Source: an uncultured Cyclobacteriaceae bacterium (GTDB lineage: Bacteria > Bacteroidota > Bacteroidia > Cytophagales > Cyclobacteriaceae). From it: 63,369 nt of DNA. Made by a program: the position numbers and the translations under genes. This document shows, piece by piece, positions 55,302-63,208 of the stretch (position 1 is its first letter; each line of letters opens with the position of its first letter). Below the pieces are notes generated by a model that saw nothing but the letters and a program-made list of their open reading frames with translations, had not been told where the DNA came from and ran no database searches. The DNA lies in NCBI GenBank assembly GCA_937958005.1, contig CALGOB010000080.1, positions 1-63,369 of the forward strand. Reading direction: 5' to 3'.

Positions 55302-55607
55302 TCAAACTTCCTGTAAAATAGATCTAAAAGCTACATGCTTTGTGCCATATTTATCTACATGTTCTTTTACTAAACTAGGGGCCTTGTTGGCGAGGTAGTC
55401 ATCGACAAGGCTCATGTTTTCTGCAAAGTACTGTACAGAATAGGTAGCGCCAGTTGCATCAGGGACTTCATTCAAGAGCTTAAACATTTTGCTCGACAAA
55501 AAAGCACCGGAAGCGAGTACTTTAGGAATATGAATTTCTTTCATCCAAACTTTCCACTCGTCTTCTACATCAAAATCAATATTGATGGTTACATTATATA
55601 ATATCAT
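55302..55607 (-). CDS. DUF4286 family protein
   Basis: The 101-residue protein starts MILYNVTINIDFDVEDEW and has YSVQYFAENMSLVDDYL and the C-terminal KYGTKHVAFRSILQEV. It is a small ferredoxin-like alpha/beta (dimeric barrel type) protein widespread in Bacteroidota and without known function. It stands alone, convergent with the GNAT gene. Confidence 0.8.
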   Translation of the reverse strand: MILYNVTINIDFDVEDEWKVWMKEIHIPKVLASGAFLSSKMFKLLNEVPDATGATYSVQYFAENMSLVDDYLANKAPSLVKEHVDKYGTKHVAFRSILQEV

Positions 55608-55663
55608 ATCCAGAAAAGTAAAACTTTAATATAGTTAGCTTGTTATTCTACAAGGCAAAGAAA

Positions 55664-56305
55664 ATGAATTTTAAGTCAAAAGAGATACAGGCTGGGGCAT
55701 TAATTATCCTTTTACACGTTGTGGGGGTAATTGGATACTCCATTGATGAATTGAGGCAGTATTTTATATTATTGACCCCGTACAATTTATTAATTACTGG
55801 GGTTACTTTGATATATTTCCATGTCAAGCAAGGTTTGGGGAAATGGTATTTGCTTCCAATAGTCTATTTGATAGGTTGGTTTGCGGAGTGGCTTGGGGTG
55901 GAGTATGGTGTTTTGTTTGGTGAATATCAGTATGGGGATGCTTTGGGCTATAAAGTGTTAAGTATTCCACTTATAATAGGCGTAAATTGGCTCGTTTTAG
56001 GGTATGCATTCGGTGCGGTTTCGCAATATTTATTCTCGAGTAGGGTTTTGATAATTTTATTTGCTTCGCTAGGCATGGTATTACTTGATTTATTGATTGA
56101 ACCGATAGCTATTAGGTATGATTATTGGCTTTGGCATGATAAATTGATTCCAATGAGAAACTACGTTGGATGGTTTTTTGTTTCATTGATAGTACAATAC
56201 CTTTTAAGTTTAGTGAACCTTAAGAAAAATTTTAAATTAAGTTTAGCAATTTTAGGCGCTCAAATCTTGTTTTTTGCACTTTTAAATTTATTTAATAACT
56301 TTTAA
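55664..56305 (+). CDS. cruF: Carotenoid hydratase CruF-like (DUF422)
   Basis: From ATG 55664 the 213-residue membrane protein has six to seven membrane segments and the DUF422 pattern GWFAEWLGVEYGVLFGEYQY (about residues 71-90), IPLIIGVNWLVLGYA and DLLIEPIAIRYDYWLWHD. CruF adds water to the psi end of carotenoids, giving 1'-hydroxy carotenoids. It fits the crt operon 1.7 kb downstream and lies 80 nt before the MerR-type regulator. A TTG-type upstream start at 55640 is not convincing. Confidence 0.85.
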   Translation: MNFKSKEIQAGALIILLHVVGVIGYSIDELRQYFILLTPYNLLITGVTLIYFHVKQGLGKWYLLPIVYLIGWFAEWLGVEYGVLFGEYQYGDALGYKVLSIPLIIGVNWLVLGYAFGAVSQYLFSSRVLIILFASLGMVLLDLLIEPIAIRYDYWLWHDKLIPMRNYVGWFFVSLIVQYLLSLVNLKKNFKLSLAILGAQILFFALLNLFNNF

Positions 56306-56385
56306 CTGAACAAATTGTCAAACACTCTGTTATTAGCTTAGTTAAGTAAATTTGATGATGTGTAACTTTGCAGGGGAGAAAAAAT

Positions 56386-57282
56386 ATGGGAACTTTTTCA
56401 ATTAAAGATTTAGAACATTTATCAGGGATTAAAGCCCACACTATCAGGATTTGGGAACAGCGCTATGAATTGATTCACCCTAAGCGTACCGAAACCAACA
56501 TCCGGTTTTATAATGATAAAGATCTGAAACTTATCTTGAATGTATCCTTGTTAAAGGACAATGGCTTTAAAATTTCGAAGATTGCCGAAATGAATGATGG
56601 TGAAATTCAACGAGAAGTCATCAAGCTGACAGAAAAGAAATTAAAGTATCCTGACCAGATTCATGCACTTACTATTGCCATGGTGGATATAGATGAGGAA
56701 AGGTTTGAAAAAATAATATCCACTAACATCCTTCAAATCGGTTTTGAGAAAACGATGATAAATATTATTTATCCTTTCTTATCAAAAATAGGCGTATTAT
56801 GGCAGACTGGATCTATAAACCCAGGTCAAGAACACTTTGTCTCTAATTTAATAAGGCAAAAACTAATAGTTGCGATAGACGGTCAATATGTATCACCAAA
56901 TGAGCACTCTAAGAAATTTCTTTTGTTTTTACCAGAAGATGAACTACACGAATTAAGCTTATTGTTTATCAACTACATGGCAAGAGCTAGGCAGCATAAA
57001 TCTGTATATTTAGGTCAGACCATGCCATTTGAAGATTTGACCCACATTTATGACATTCATAAGCCAGATTACCTTTTGACTGTTATAACTTCGTCTCCAG
57101 GCACTTCACATATAGAAACCTATATCAATAAATTAGGAAAGACATTCCCTGAGTCAAAAATAATTTTAACTGGCTATCAAGTAATCGGGCAAGGTCTAGA
57201 GATTCCTGAAAATACAATTATCCTAAACCGTATTGATGAGATTGTTGATTTCATAGAAGAACCAAGCTTGATAGAGGCTTAG
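56386..57282 (+). CDS. MerR/CarH-like regulator of carotenoid genes
   Basis: The 298-residue protein (ATG 56386) has a MerR helix-turn-helix (FSIKDLEHLSGIKAHTIRIW) and a C-terminal half like the B12-binding domains of CarH/LitR. Conserved marks of that family are Trp139 and Glu149-His150 (W-x9-EH) and His188 in DELHELS, the position of the lower cobalt ligand. However, the residue expected to be Gly three after His188 is Ser, and the later GG is GY, so cobalamin binding is uncertain. A TAACTTTG -7 box at 56363-56370 implies a leader of about 10 nt. It is likely the dark repressor of the crt operon. Confidence 0.88.
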   Translation: MGTFSIKDLEHLSGIKAHTIRIWEQRYELIHPKRTETNIRFYNDKDLKLILNVSLLKDNGFKISKIAEMNDGEIQREVIKLTEKKLKYPDQIHALTIAMVDIDEERFEKIISTNILQIGFEKTMINIIYPFLSKIGVLWQTGSINPGQEHFVSNLIRQKLIVAIDGQYVSPNEHSKKFLLFLPEDELHELSLLFINYMARARQHKSVYLGQTMPFEDLTHIYDIHKPDYLLTVITSSPGTSHIETYINKLGKTFPESKIILTGYQVIGQGLEIPENTIILNRIDEIVDFIEEPSLIEA

Positions 57283-57810
57283 ATAACGTGGTTTTTGTCT
57301 GAAAAACACCCACCAGAAAGGCTCACGCAAAGATGGTCGTAATTAACCAATAGAAATTCACGATTCATCAAAAAAACGCCATTTTACCCGAATTATACTT
57401 TAGGTTATCAAGAGAAAATCATAAATAGCTATTGGATAGTTGTTTAAATTCTTATTTGTAACTGAACGATAGCCTCCTTTTTGGTGAGTTTATTCCTACT
57501 CGCATTTTGGATGAGGCGTCTGATGATAGGTTAGATGGAATGATGCATTGGAGAATCTAGTAGAACTCTATTCCGATAATAAGTCTCTTCATTACAACTG
57601 CTTAACATAAGTTTGTTAAACCACCATAACCCTGCTATGATTCTCGAACATAAGTGCCTGCAATTTTCAGCTTTATAATCTTATAACGATTTCTAATGCA
57701 TAATTCGGGTTGAATAAGGAGAAGATTAGAACTTACGTGAATTACAATTCCTTGTTTTTTTTATAGGCTTTTGAGATGATATTAAATATCTCATGAATTG
57801 TTCTAAAAGG
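57283..57810. other. Gap between regulator and operators
   Basis: No gene is seen. Most of it is the mosaic element at 57385-57711. GAGATGATATTAAATATCTC at about 57774-57793 is a further small dyad. Confidence 0.5.
57385..57711. repeat. Mosaic inverted-repeat element (families A and B)
   Basis: Left end ACCCGAATTATACTTTAG (from 57386) and right end CTAATGCATAATTCGGGTT (57693-57711) are inverse to each other. Inside lie family A sequence (to about 57480), copy 3 of the gene scrap (about 57488-57560, reading FIPTRILDEASDDRLDG) and an inverted family B element (57585-57711). Confidence 0.65.
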
Positions 57811-57844
57811 ATCATTTTGTTTAATTTTTATTAAACAAAATGAT
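57811..57844. promoter_or_regulatory. Operator dyad 1 of the crt operon
   Basis: ATCATTTTGTTTAAT (57811-57825) and ATTAAACAAAATGAT (57830-57844) form a perfect 15-bp inverted repeat with a 4-nt centre. Confidence 0.75.
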
Positions 57845-57898
57845 TCCCTAAAAGTGTCTCAATATCTCATATAGCGCGTTTGATAGTATATATGTTGA

Positions 57899-57939
57899 AT
57901 TTTGTTTAATGCGTTTAATATTTTATTAAACAAAATGAT
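57899..57939. promoter_or_regulatory. Operator dyad 2 of the crt operon
   Basis: ATTTTGTTTAAT (57899-57910) and ATTAAACAAAATGAT (57925-57939) repeat the half-sites of dyad 1, with a 14-nt spacer holding another GTTTAAT (57913-57919). Confidence 0.72.
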
Positions 57940-57942
57940 GGG

Positions 57943-57979
57943 TTTTTGTTTAATCTTTGTATATTTGAATTAAACAAAA
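57943..57979 (+). promoter_or_regulatory. Operator dyad 3 overlapping the crt promoter
   Basis: TTTTTGTTTAAT (57943-57954) and ATTAAACAAAA (57969-57979) flank TATATTTG at 57960-57967, which matches the Bacteroidota -7 consensus. The ECF start codon is at 57991, so the transcript leader would be short. Binding here should block RNA polymerase. Confidence 0.72.
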
Positions 57980-57990
57980 GAAATAAGATT

Positions 57991-58503
57991 ATGACTGCAT
58001 TAGAATTTAGTTATGAACTCAATAGTTTGTCTCCTCTTTTGAAACCATATGCGCTAAAGCTGACAAGGGATAGTGAAGATGCAGATGATTTAATGCAGGA
58101 AACTATGATGAAGGCCTATGTTAATAGAGAAAAGTTTGCAGATGGTACTAACTTGAAAGCATGGTTATATACCATCATGAAAAACACTTTTATTACCAAT
58201 TATCAGCGAATGATGCGTAAAAACACTTTCATTGATACAACAGATAATATGCATTACATTAATAGTACTGATATAAGGGTGGAAAACAGTGCATATCAGT
58301 CCTTTGTAATGAAGGATATTAATGTAGCAATCGATAAACTGAGCGATACTTATAAAAAACCTTTCCTTATGTACTTTAGAGGATTTAAATATCACGAAAT
58401 TGCGGATAGGTTAAGTATTCCTATTGGAACTGTCAAAAACAGGATTCATATAGCAAGAAAAGATCTTAAAACATATTTAAAAGGATACGCTACAAAATTT
58501 TAG
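57991..58503 (+). CDS. ECF sigma factor of the carotenoid operon
   Basis: From ATG 57991 the 170-residue protein has sigma region 2 (SEDADDLMQETMMKAYVNRE and AWLYTIMKNTFIT) and region 4 (FKYHEIADRLSIPIGTVKNR). The upstream in-frame start at 57946 lies inside the operator and promoter and is rejected. No anti-sigma gene follows; instead crtI starts 8 nt after the stop. In Bacteroidota such sigma factors often head crt operons under a MerR/LitR-type repressor. It may drive other light- or stress-induced genes elsewhere. Confidence 0.93.
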   Translation: MTALEFSYELNSLSPLLKPYALKLTRDSEDADDLMQETMMKAYVNREKFADGTNLKAWLYTIMKNTFITNYQRMMRKNTFIDTTDNMHYINSTDIRVENSAYQSFVMKDINVAIDKLSDTYKKPFLMYFRGFKYHEIADRLSIPIGTVKNRIHIARKDLKTYLKGYATKF

Positions 58504-58511
58504 TTTAGAAA

Positions 58512-59984
58512 ATGTCTAAAAAGAAAGCCTGTGTAATTGGAGCAGGATTCTCAGGATTATCAGTTGCCACAGAATTAGCTTCTAATGGTTATGAAGTTTA
58601 TATACTAGAAAAGAATAATTCAGTAGGAGGAAGGGCAAGAAGGTTTGAAGAGGCTGGTTTTACTTTTGATATGGGGCCATCGTGGTATTGGATGCCTGAT
58701 GTTTTCGAACGTTACTTTGAAAGATTTGGTAAGAAAGTAACGGATTACTATCATTTAGAAAGACTTGACCCATCTTACTCTGTTATTTTTTCAGAAGAAG
58801 ATTTTGTTGATATTCCTGCTTCTATGGTTGGAATGGAGGCTCTGTTCGAATCCTATGAAAAAGGTAGTTCCTTACAATTAAGGAAGTTTTTAGATCAGGC
58901 AGCCTATAAATATGAAGTGGGAATTAATGACCTGGTATACAAACCAAGTAGGAATCTTTCTGAATTTATGGATTTACGCCTATTAAAAGGAATTATTAAA
59001 ATGGATGTTTTTCAGTCTATGGCAAAGCATGTCCGTAAATTTTTCACTCATCCTAAATTGATACAGCTAATGGAATTCCCAGTTTTGTTTTTAGGGGCTT
59101 TACCTGAAAATACGCCTGCTCTGTATAGTTTGATGAATTATGCAGATATTAGTTTAGGTACTTGGTATCCAGCGGGGGGGATGTTTAAAATTATAGAAGG
59201 GATGGAATCTTTGGCAAAAGAAAAAGGAGTAAAGATTAAGACAGGTATTGCAGTTACAGGTTTCAATTATGAAAATAATAAAATCTCCGAAATACTTACA
59301 GATTCTGGAGTTTTTAAAGCAGATGTTGTGGTGGCGAGCGCAGATTATCATCATATAGATCAAAAAGTATTAGATGCTAAATATTCAAATTATTCTAAGG
59401 AATACTGGGATAAAAGAACAATGGCACCTTCCTGTTTGCTTTATTATTTAGGAGTCAATAAGAAACTGGATAAACTTAGACATCACAATTTGTTTTTCGA
59501 TTCAGACTTTCAAAAGCATGCAGAAGAAATTTATACCACAAAAGAATGGCCTGATGACCCACTTTTTTATGTTTCAGTTGTTAGTAAAACAGATGAAGCT
59601 TCGGCTCCTGAGGGTATGGAAAATGTGTTTTTGCTAATTCCAGTTGCTGCAGGTCTTGAAGACAATGAGGAAATCAAGGAAAAATATTTTCAGAAAGTCA
59701 TGGATAGGCTAGAGAAACTAACTGGCCAGGCTATCAAGGAGCATATAGTATATAAAAGAACTTATGCTGCTTCTGATTTTAAATCTGATTATCATGCTTT
59801 TAAGGGAAATGCATATGGATTAGCTAATACCTTAAAACAAACAGCTATATTAAAACCTGCGCTAAAGAATAAAAAACTTAGTAACTTGTATCATACGGGA
59901 CAATTAACAGTGCCTGGGCCAGGTGTTCCTCCATCCATTATTTCTGGAATAGTAGTTGCAAGGGAGGTAATTAATGATAATTAA
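58512..59984 (+). CDS. crtI: Phytoene desaturase
   Basis: The 490-residue FAD enzyme begins with the dinucleotide site ACVIGAGFSGLSVATELASN (residues 6-25) and GGRARRFEEAGFTFDMGPSW, and ends with the CrtI signature YHTGQLTVPGPGVPPSIISG. It converts phytoene to lycopene in the membrane. Full length. crtB follows after 24 nt. Membership in the CrtD/CrtN side of the family is less likely because crtB is next to it. Confidence 0.95.
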   Translation: MSKKKACVIGAGFSGLSVATELASNGYEVYILEKNNSVGGRARRFEEAGFTFDMGPSWYWMPDVFERYFERFGKKVTDYYHLERLDPSYSVIFSEEDFVDIPASMVGMEALFESYEKGSSLQLRKFLDQAAYKYEVGINDLVYKPSRNLSEFMDLRLLKGIIKMDVFQSMAKHVRKFFTHPKLIQLMEFPVLFLGALPENTPALYSLMNYADISLGTWYPAGGMFKIIEGMESLAKEKGVKIKTGIAVTGFNYENNKISEILTDSGVFKADVVVASADYHHIDQKVLDAKYSNYSKEYWDKRTMAPSCLLYYLGVNKKLDKLRHHNLFFDSDFQKHAEEIYTTKEWPDDPLFYVSVVSKTDEASAPEGMENVFLLIPVAAGLEDNEEIKEKYFQKVMDRLEKLTGQAIKEHIVYKRTYAASDFKSDYHAFKGNAYGLANTLKQTAILKPALKNKKLSNLYHTGQLTVPGPGVPPSIISGIVVAREVINDN

Positions 59985-60008
59985 CAATGTTTTTTAAGGA
60001 GTTTGACA

Positions 60009-60842
60009 ATGGATCTTTACAGTACAACAACTTTTAAATGCAGTAAACTAATTACTCAACATTATAGTACTTCATTTACCTTAGGAATTAAAACGTTAGA
60101 CAAATCTCTTCATTTCCCTATCTATGCTATCTATGGTTATGTGAGATATGCTGATGAAATTGTTGATACATTTCATGAACATGATAAGAAGTATTTATTG
60201 CAGAAGTTCAAAGAAGATACATTTGAAGCGATCAATAATGGAATCAGCTTAAACCCTGTAATTCATTCTTTTCAAGAAGTGGTTAATCGCTACAATATAG
60301 AATCAGAATTAATAGAAGCATTCCTGCATAGCATGGAGATGGATTTGTATGAAGAATCCTATAATGAGAAGCTTTATGAAGAATACATTTATGGGTCTGC
60401 TGAAGTGGTGGGTTTGATGTGCCTTCATGTGTTTTGTGACGGCGATCAATCTGAGTATGAAAGATTGAAATCTCCGGCAAGGAAATTAGGCGCGGCGTTC
60501 CAAAAGGTGAATTTTATAAGAGATATTAAAAGTGACTTCAAAGACAGGGGGAGAGTGTACTTCCCAGGGGTCAACTTTGAAGCTTTTACTAAAGAAGATA
60601 AGGAAATAATTGAAGAAGATATAGCTAGAGATTTTAAGGAGGCATATCAAGGAATTATGGAGCTTCCTAAAGGAGCAAAATTAGGGGTTTACATTGCTTA
60701 TATATACTATTTCAAATTATTTAAGAAAATCACAAAATTGCCTGCATCCAGAGTTTTGTCTGAAAGAATTAGAATACCTGATGCTAACAAACTAGGGTTA
60801 TTGGTTAAGACTTACTTCATGCACAGACTTAATTTTATTTAA
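60009..60842 (+). CDS. crtB: Phytoene synthase
   Basis: The 277-residue prenyltransferase has both Asp-rich motifs, YADEIVD near residue 43 and DIKSDFKDRGRVYFP near 173, and SGSAEVVG-like YGSAEVVGLMC near 128. It condenses two geranylgeranyl diphosphates to phytoene. ATG 60009 is chosen; TTG 60003 would add two residues. Its stop overlaps the next ATG (TAATG). Confidence 0.95.
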   Translation: MDLYSTTTFKCSKLITQHYSTSFTLGIKTLDKSLHFPIYAIYGYVRYADEIVDTFHEHDKKYLLQKFKEDTFEAINNGISLNPVIHSFQEVVNRYNIESELIEAFLHSMEMDLYEESYNEKLYEEYIYGSAEVVGLMCLHVFCDGDQSEYERLKSPARKLGAAFQKVNFIRDIKSDFKDRGRVYFPGVNFEAFTKEDKEIIEEDIARDFKEAYQGIMELPKGAKLGVYIAYIYYFKLFKKITKLPASRVLSERIRIPDANKLGLLVKTYFMHRLNFI

Positions 60843-61552
60843 TGATGGCTCTGTACTTTTATTTACATATTTTCACCATTTCTTTTCCTCTTCTTAGATC
60901 ATTTGAGAAAAGGATAAGCTATGTCAGTAAATGGCAGTATTTATTTCCTGCAATATTCATCACGGGAACATTCTTTCTTATTTGGGATGTTTATTTTACA
61001 ATTAGTGGAATCTGGGGTTTTAATGAGACATATTTGATTGGATATAGCTTTTTAAGTTTGCCGTTAGAGGAATGGCTGTTTTTCCTTACGGTACCTTTTG
61101 CCAGTGTATTTATTTATGAATCCGTTTTACTTTTTATCAAGAAGGATATTTTTGGAGGACATGGAAAAAGGGTTTTATGGCTTGCCTCAATTTTTTTGGT
61201 CTTAGTCGCAGTAATAAACTTTGAGAAAGCCTATACTTTTTGGAATTTCCTTTTCACTGGTGTTTTTATATGGATAAGCTTATTGCTTTTGAAACCAAAT
61301 CATATTGATAGATTTCTATTAGCTTATTTATTCCATTTAATACCTTTTTTATTGGTGAATGGTGTATTAACAGGAGCATTCACCGAAAGTCCTATTGTTT
61401 GGTATAATGATGATCAAAACCTAGCAATAAGAATTTTAACAATACCTATTGAAGATACAATTTATGCATTTCTTCTTTTGTTTATGAACGTCAGTTTGTA
61501 TGAGTTTTTTAAGCGAAAGAGATTTTTTAAAACCATATTTAAAAATGACTGA
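60842..61552 (+). CDS. crtYcd: Lycopene cyclase, fused CrtYc-CrtYd type
   Basis: The 236-residue protein has six to seven membrane segments in two similar halves, each with the cyclase-domain signature: LPLEEWLFFLTVPF (about 76-89) and IPIEDTIYAFLLLFMN (about 203-218). This is the heterodimer-type bacterial/fungal/archaeal cyclase in fused form, unrelated to plant-type CrtY. It makes beta rings, giving beta-carotene. It overlaps crtB by 1 nt and ispH by 8 nt. Confidence 0.9.
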   Translation: MMALYFYLHIFTISFPLLRSFEKRISYVSKWQYLFPAIFITGTFFLIWDVYFTISGIWGFNETYLIGYSFLSLPLEEWLFFLTVPFASVFIYESVLLFIKKDIFGGHGKRVLWLASIFLVLVAVINFEKAYTFWNFLFTGVFIWISLLLLKPNHIDRFLLAYLFHLIPFLLVNGVLTGAFTESPIVWYNDDQNLAIRILTIPIEDTIYAFLLLFMNVSLYEFFKRKRFFKTIFKND

Positions 61553-62399
61553 CATGCTTGGGCTAAATGTAAATATTGATACTAATTCCGGTTTTTGTTT
61601 TGGGGTTGTCTATGCTATTGAGATGGCAGAAGACATACTGAATGAAGAAGACTATCTATACTGTTTAGGCGACATAGTTCACAATGATGAAGAGGTGAGA
61701 AGGCTAGAGTCTAAAGGGTTGAAAATTATCTCTCACCAAGATCTTGAGAACCTTCACGATGAAAAAGTCTTAATAAGAGCCCATGGAGAACCACCTGCTA
61801 CCTATGAACTTGCTTTGAAGAATAACATTGAATTAGTAGATGCTTCTTGTCCAGTTGTATTGAAATTACAGAACAGAATTAAAAACTCTTATGATAAAAA
61901 AGATAAGATTTATATATACGGTAAGCATGGTCATGCTGAAGTAATTGGTCTTATGGGACAAACTAACCAAGAGGCTATCGTTTTTCAGGATATTACTGAA
62001 CTAGATATAAATGAGATGCCAGAGAACATTACCCTATATAGCCAAACCACCAAGAGCACTGATAAATTTTATGAGATAACACGTACCTTGGCAGAGGCAG
62101 GTGTAAACGTAAATGCGAATGACACAATTTGTAGACAAGTTTCAAATAGGGATAAAGAACTAAGGGAGTTTGCAACTAGATACGATAGGATCATATTTGT
62201 ATCAGGAACCAAATCATCTAATGGCAAGGTATTATTTAATATATGTAAAATGAATAATAAGGACACACACTTTATATCCAATAAAGAACAATTAGATAAA
62301 AGTTGGTTTTCTCAAGGAGATTCTATTGGCATTTGTGGAGCTACATCTACACCAATGTGGCTGATGGAAGACGTAGCAAAAGAAATAAAGAGTTACTAA
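61545..62399 (+). CDS. ispH: 4-hydroxy-3-methylbut-2-enyl diphosphate reductase
   Basis: The 284-residue enzyme has the three cluster cysteines in SGFCFGV, DASCPVV and DTICRQVSNR, and the histidines of RAHGEPP and GKHGHAEVIG. It performs the last step of the MEP pathway, producing IPP and DMAPP. ATG 61545 overlaps the cyclase stop; ATG 61554 (MLGLNV) is an equally good start. A gene start at 61500 would lie inside the cyclase and is rejected. Its place in the crt operon ties precursor supply to pigment synthesis. Confidence 0.95.
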   Translation: MTDMLGLNVNIDTNSGFCFGVVYAIEMAEDILNEEDYLYCLGDIVHNDEEVRRLESKGLKIISHQDLENLHDEKVLIRAHGEPPATYELALKNNIELVDASCPVVLKLQNRIKNSYDKKDKIYIYGKHGHAEVIGLMGQTNQEAIVFQDITELDINEMPENITLYSQTTKSTDKFYEITRTLAEAGVNVNANDTICRQVSNRDKELREFATRYDRIIFVSGTKSSNGKVLFNICKMNNKDTHFISNKEQLDKSWFSQGDSIGICGATSTPMWLMEDVAKEIKSY

Positions 62400-62857
62400 T
62401 GCAAATAGCTATTAATATTTCCTTAATAGTGGCTACTTTCTTTTTTATGGAGTTTGTAGCATGGTTTACACATAAATATGTAATGCATGGTTTTCTTTGG
62501 GGGTGGCATAAATCTCACCATACCATACATGATCATGCGTTAGAAAAAAATGACCTCTTTGCCTTTGTATTTAGCATACCCTCTATTTTACTAATAGTGA
62601 TAGGATATGAAATTCCACAATTGAGTTTTGTGAAATTCATTGGATATGGAGTGATGTCTTATGGGGTTTTTTATTTTATATTCCATGACTTGATTGTCCA
62701 CAGAAGGGTTAAATTTAGGTACAAGGCCAAATCTAAATATATGAAACGGATCATGAATGCTCATTATGTACATCATGAAAAACATACTAAGGAAGGGGCA
62801 GAAGCCTTTGGGTTTCTGTTTGCCCCAAAAAAATATGATGATGTAGAAAATGATTGA
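62399..62857 (+). CDS. crtZ: Beta-carotene hydroxylase
   Basis: From ATG 62399, overlapping the ispH stop (TAATG), the 152-residue membrane protein has the diiron histidine motifs HKYVMHG, HKSHH, HDLIVHRR and HYVHHEKH in the CrtZ order. It adds hydroxyl groups at C3 of beta rings, giving zeaxanthin. The earlier GTG-type start at 62303 lies in ispH and is rejected. Last gene of the operon; a nested-hairpin repeat lies 70 nt downstream. Confidence 0.94.
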   Translation: MQIAINISLIVATFFFMEFVAWFTHKYVMHGFLWGWHKSHHTIHDHALEKNDLFAFVFSIPSILLIVIGYEIPQLSFVKFIGYGVMSYGVFYFIFHDLIVHRRVKFRYKAKSKYMKRIMNAHYVHHEKHTKEGAEAFGFLFAPKKYDDVEND

Positions 62858-62926
62858 TCAACTATTGAATTGTTAAGAATTATCTCCTTGCCAATCCTTA
62901 TTCTCTAAATGAATTTCGCTTTTTGA

Positions 62927-63054
62927 AATGAACCAACCCCGACCCAGTACCTCTGCCGAGAAAGCTACGGTACTCGCAGAAGGGGACGGGGTATCTATGG
63001 GCAATAATTTAATGAACGACTCAAGAGTCGAGGAATTAATATCCCTTATCGATT
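62927..63054 (-). repeat. Nested-hairpin repeat, short/long form
   Basis: On the minus strand the copy reads from the AAGGGATATTAATTCC head to the GGGTTGGTTCATT end. The first palindrome is short (CGACTCTTGAGTCG), and the second carries the same hairpin insert as the 4071 copy (CTGCGAGTACCGTAGCTTTC). This mixed state shows that the two sites expand independently. It lies 70 nt after crtZ. Confidence 0.85.
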
Positions 63055-63208
63055 GACACTTTTATGAAATCTATTCTTGATTTCTGTGAGGAATCCTTGT
63101 TTGTTTTAAAAGATACCAAGAGGATTAGCATCTAAGTTTTAGACAAAATCATAGTTGATTTATTAGTGCACGATCACCCTTGTTACAGGTTGGTTTTTCT
63201 ATACTTTC

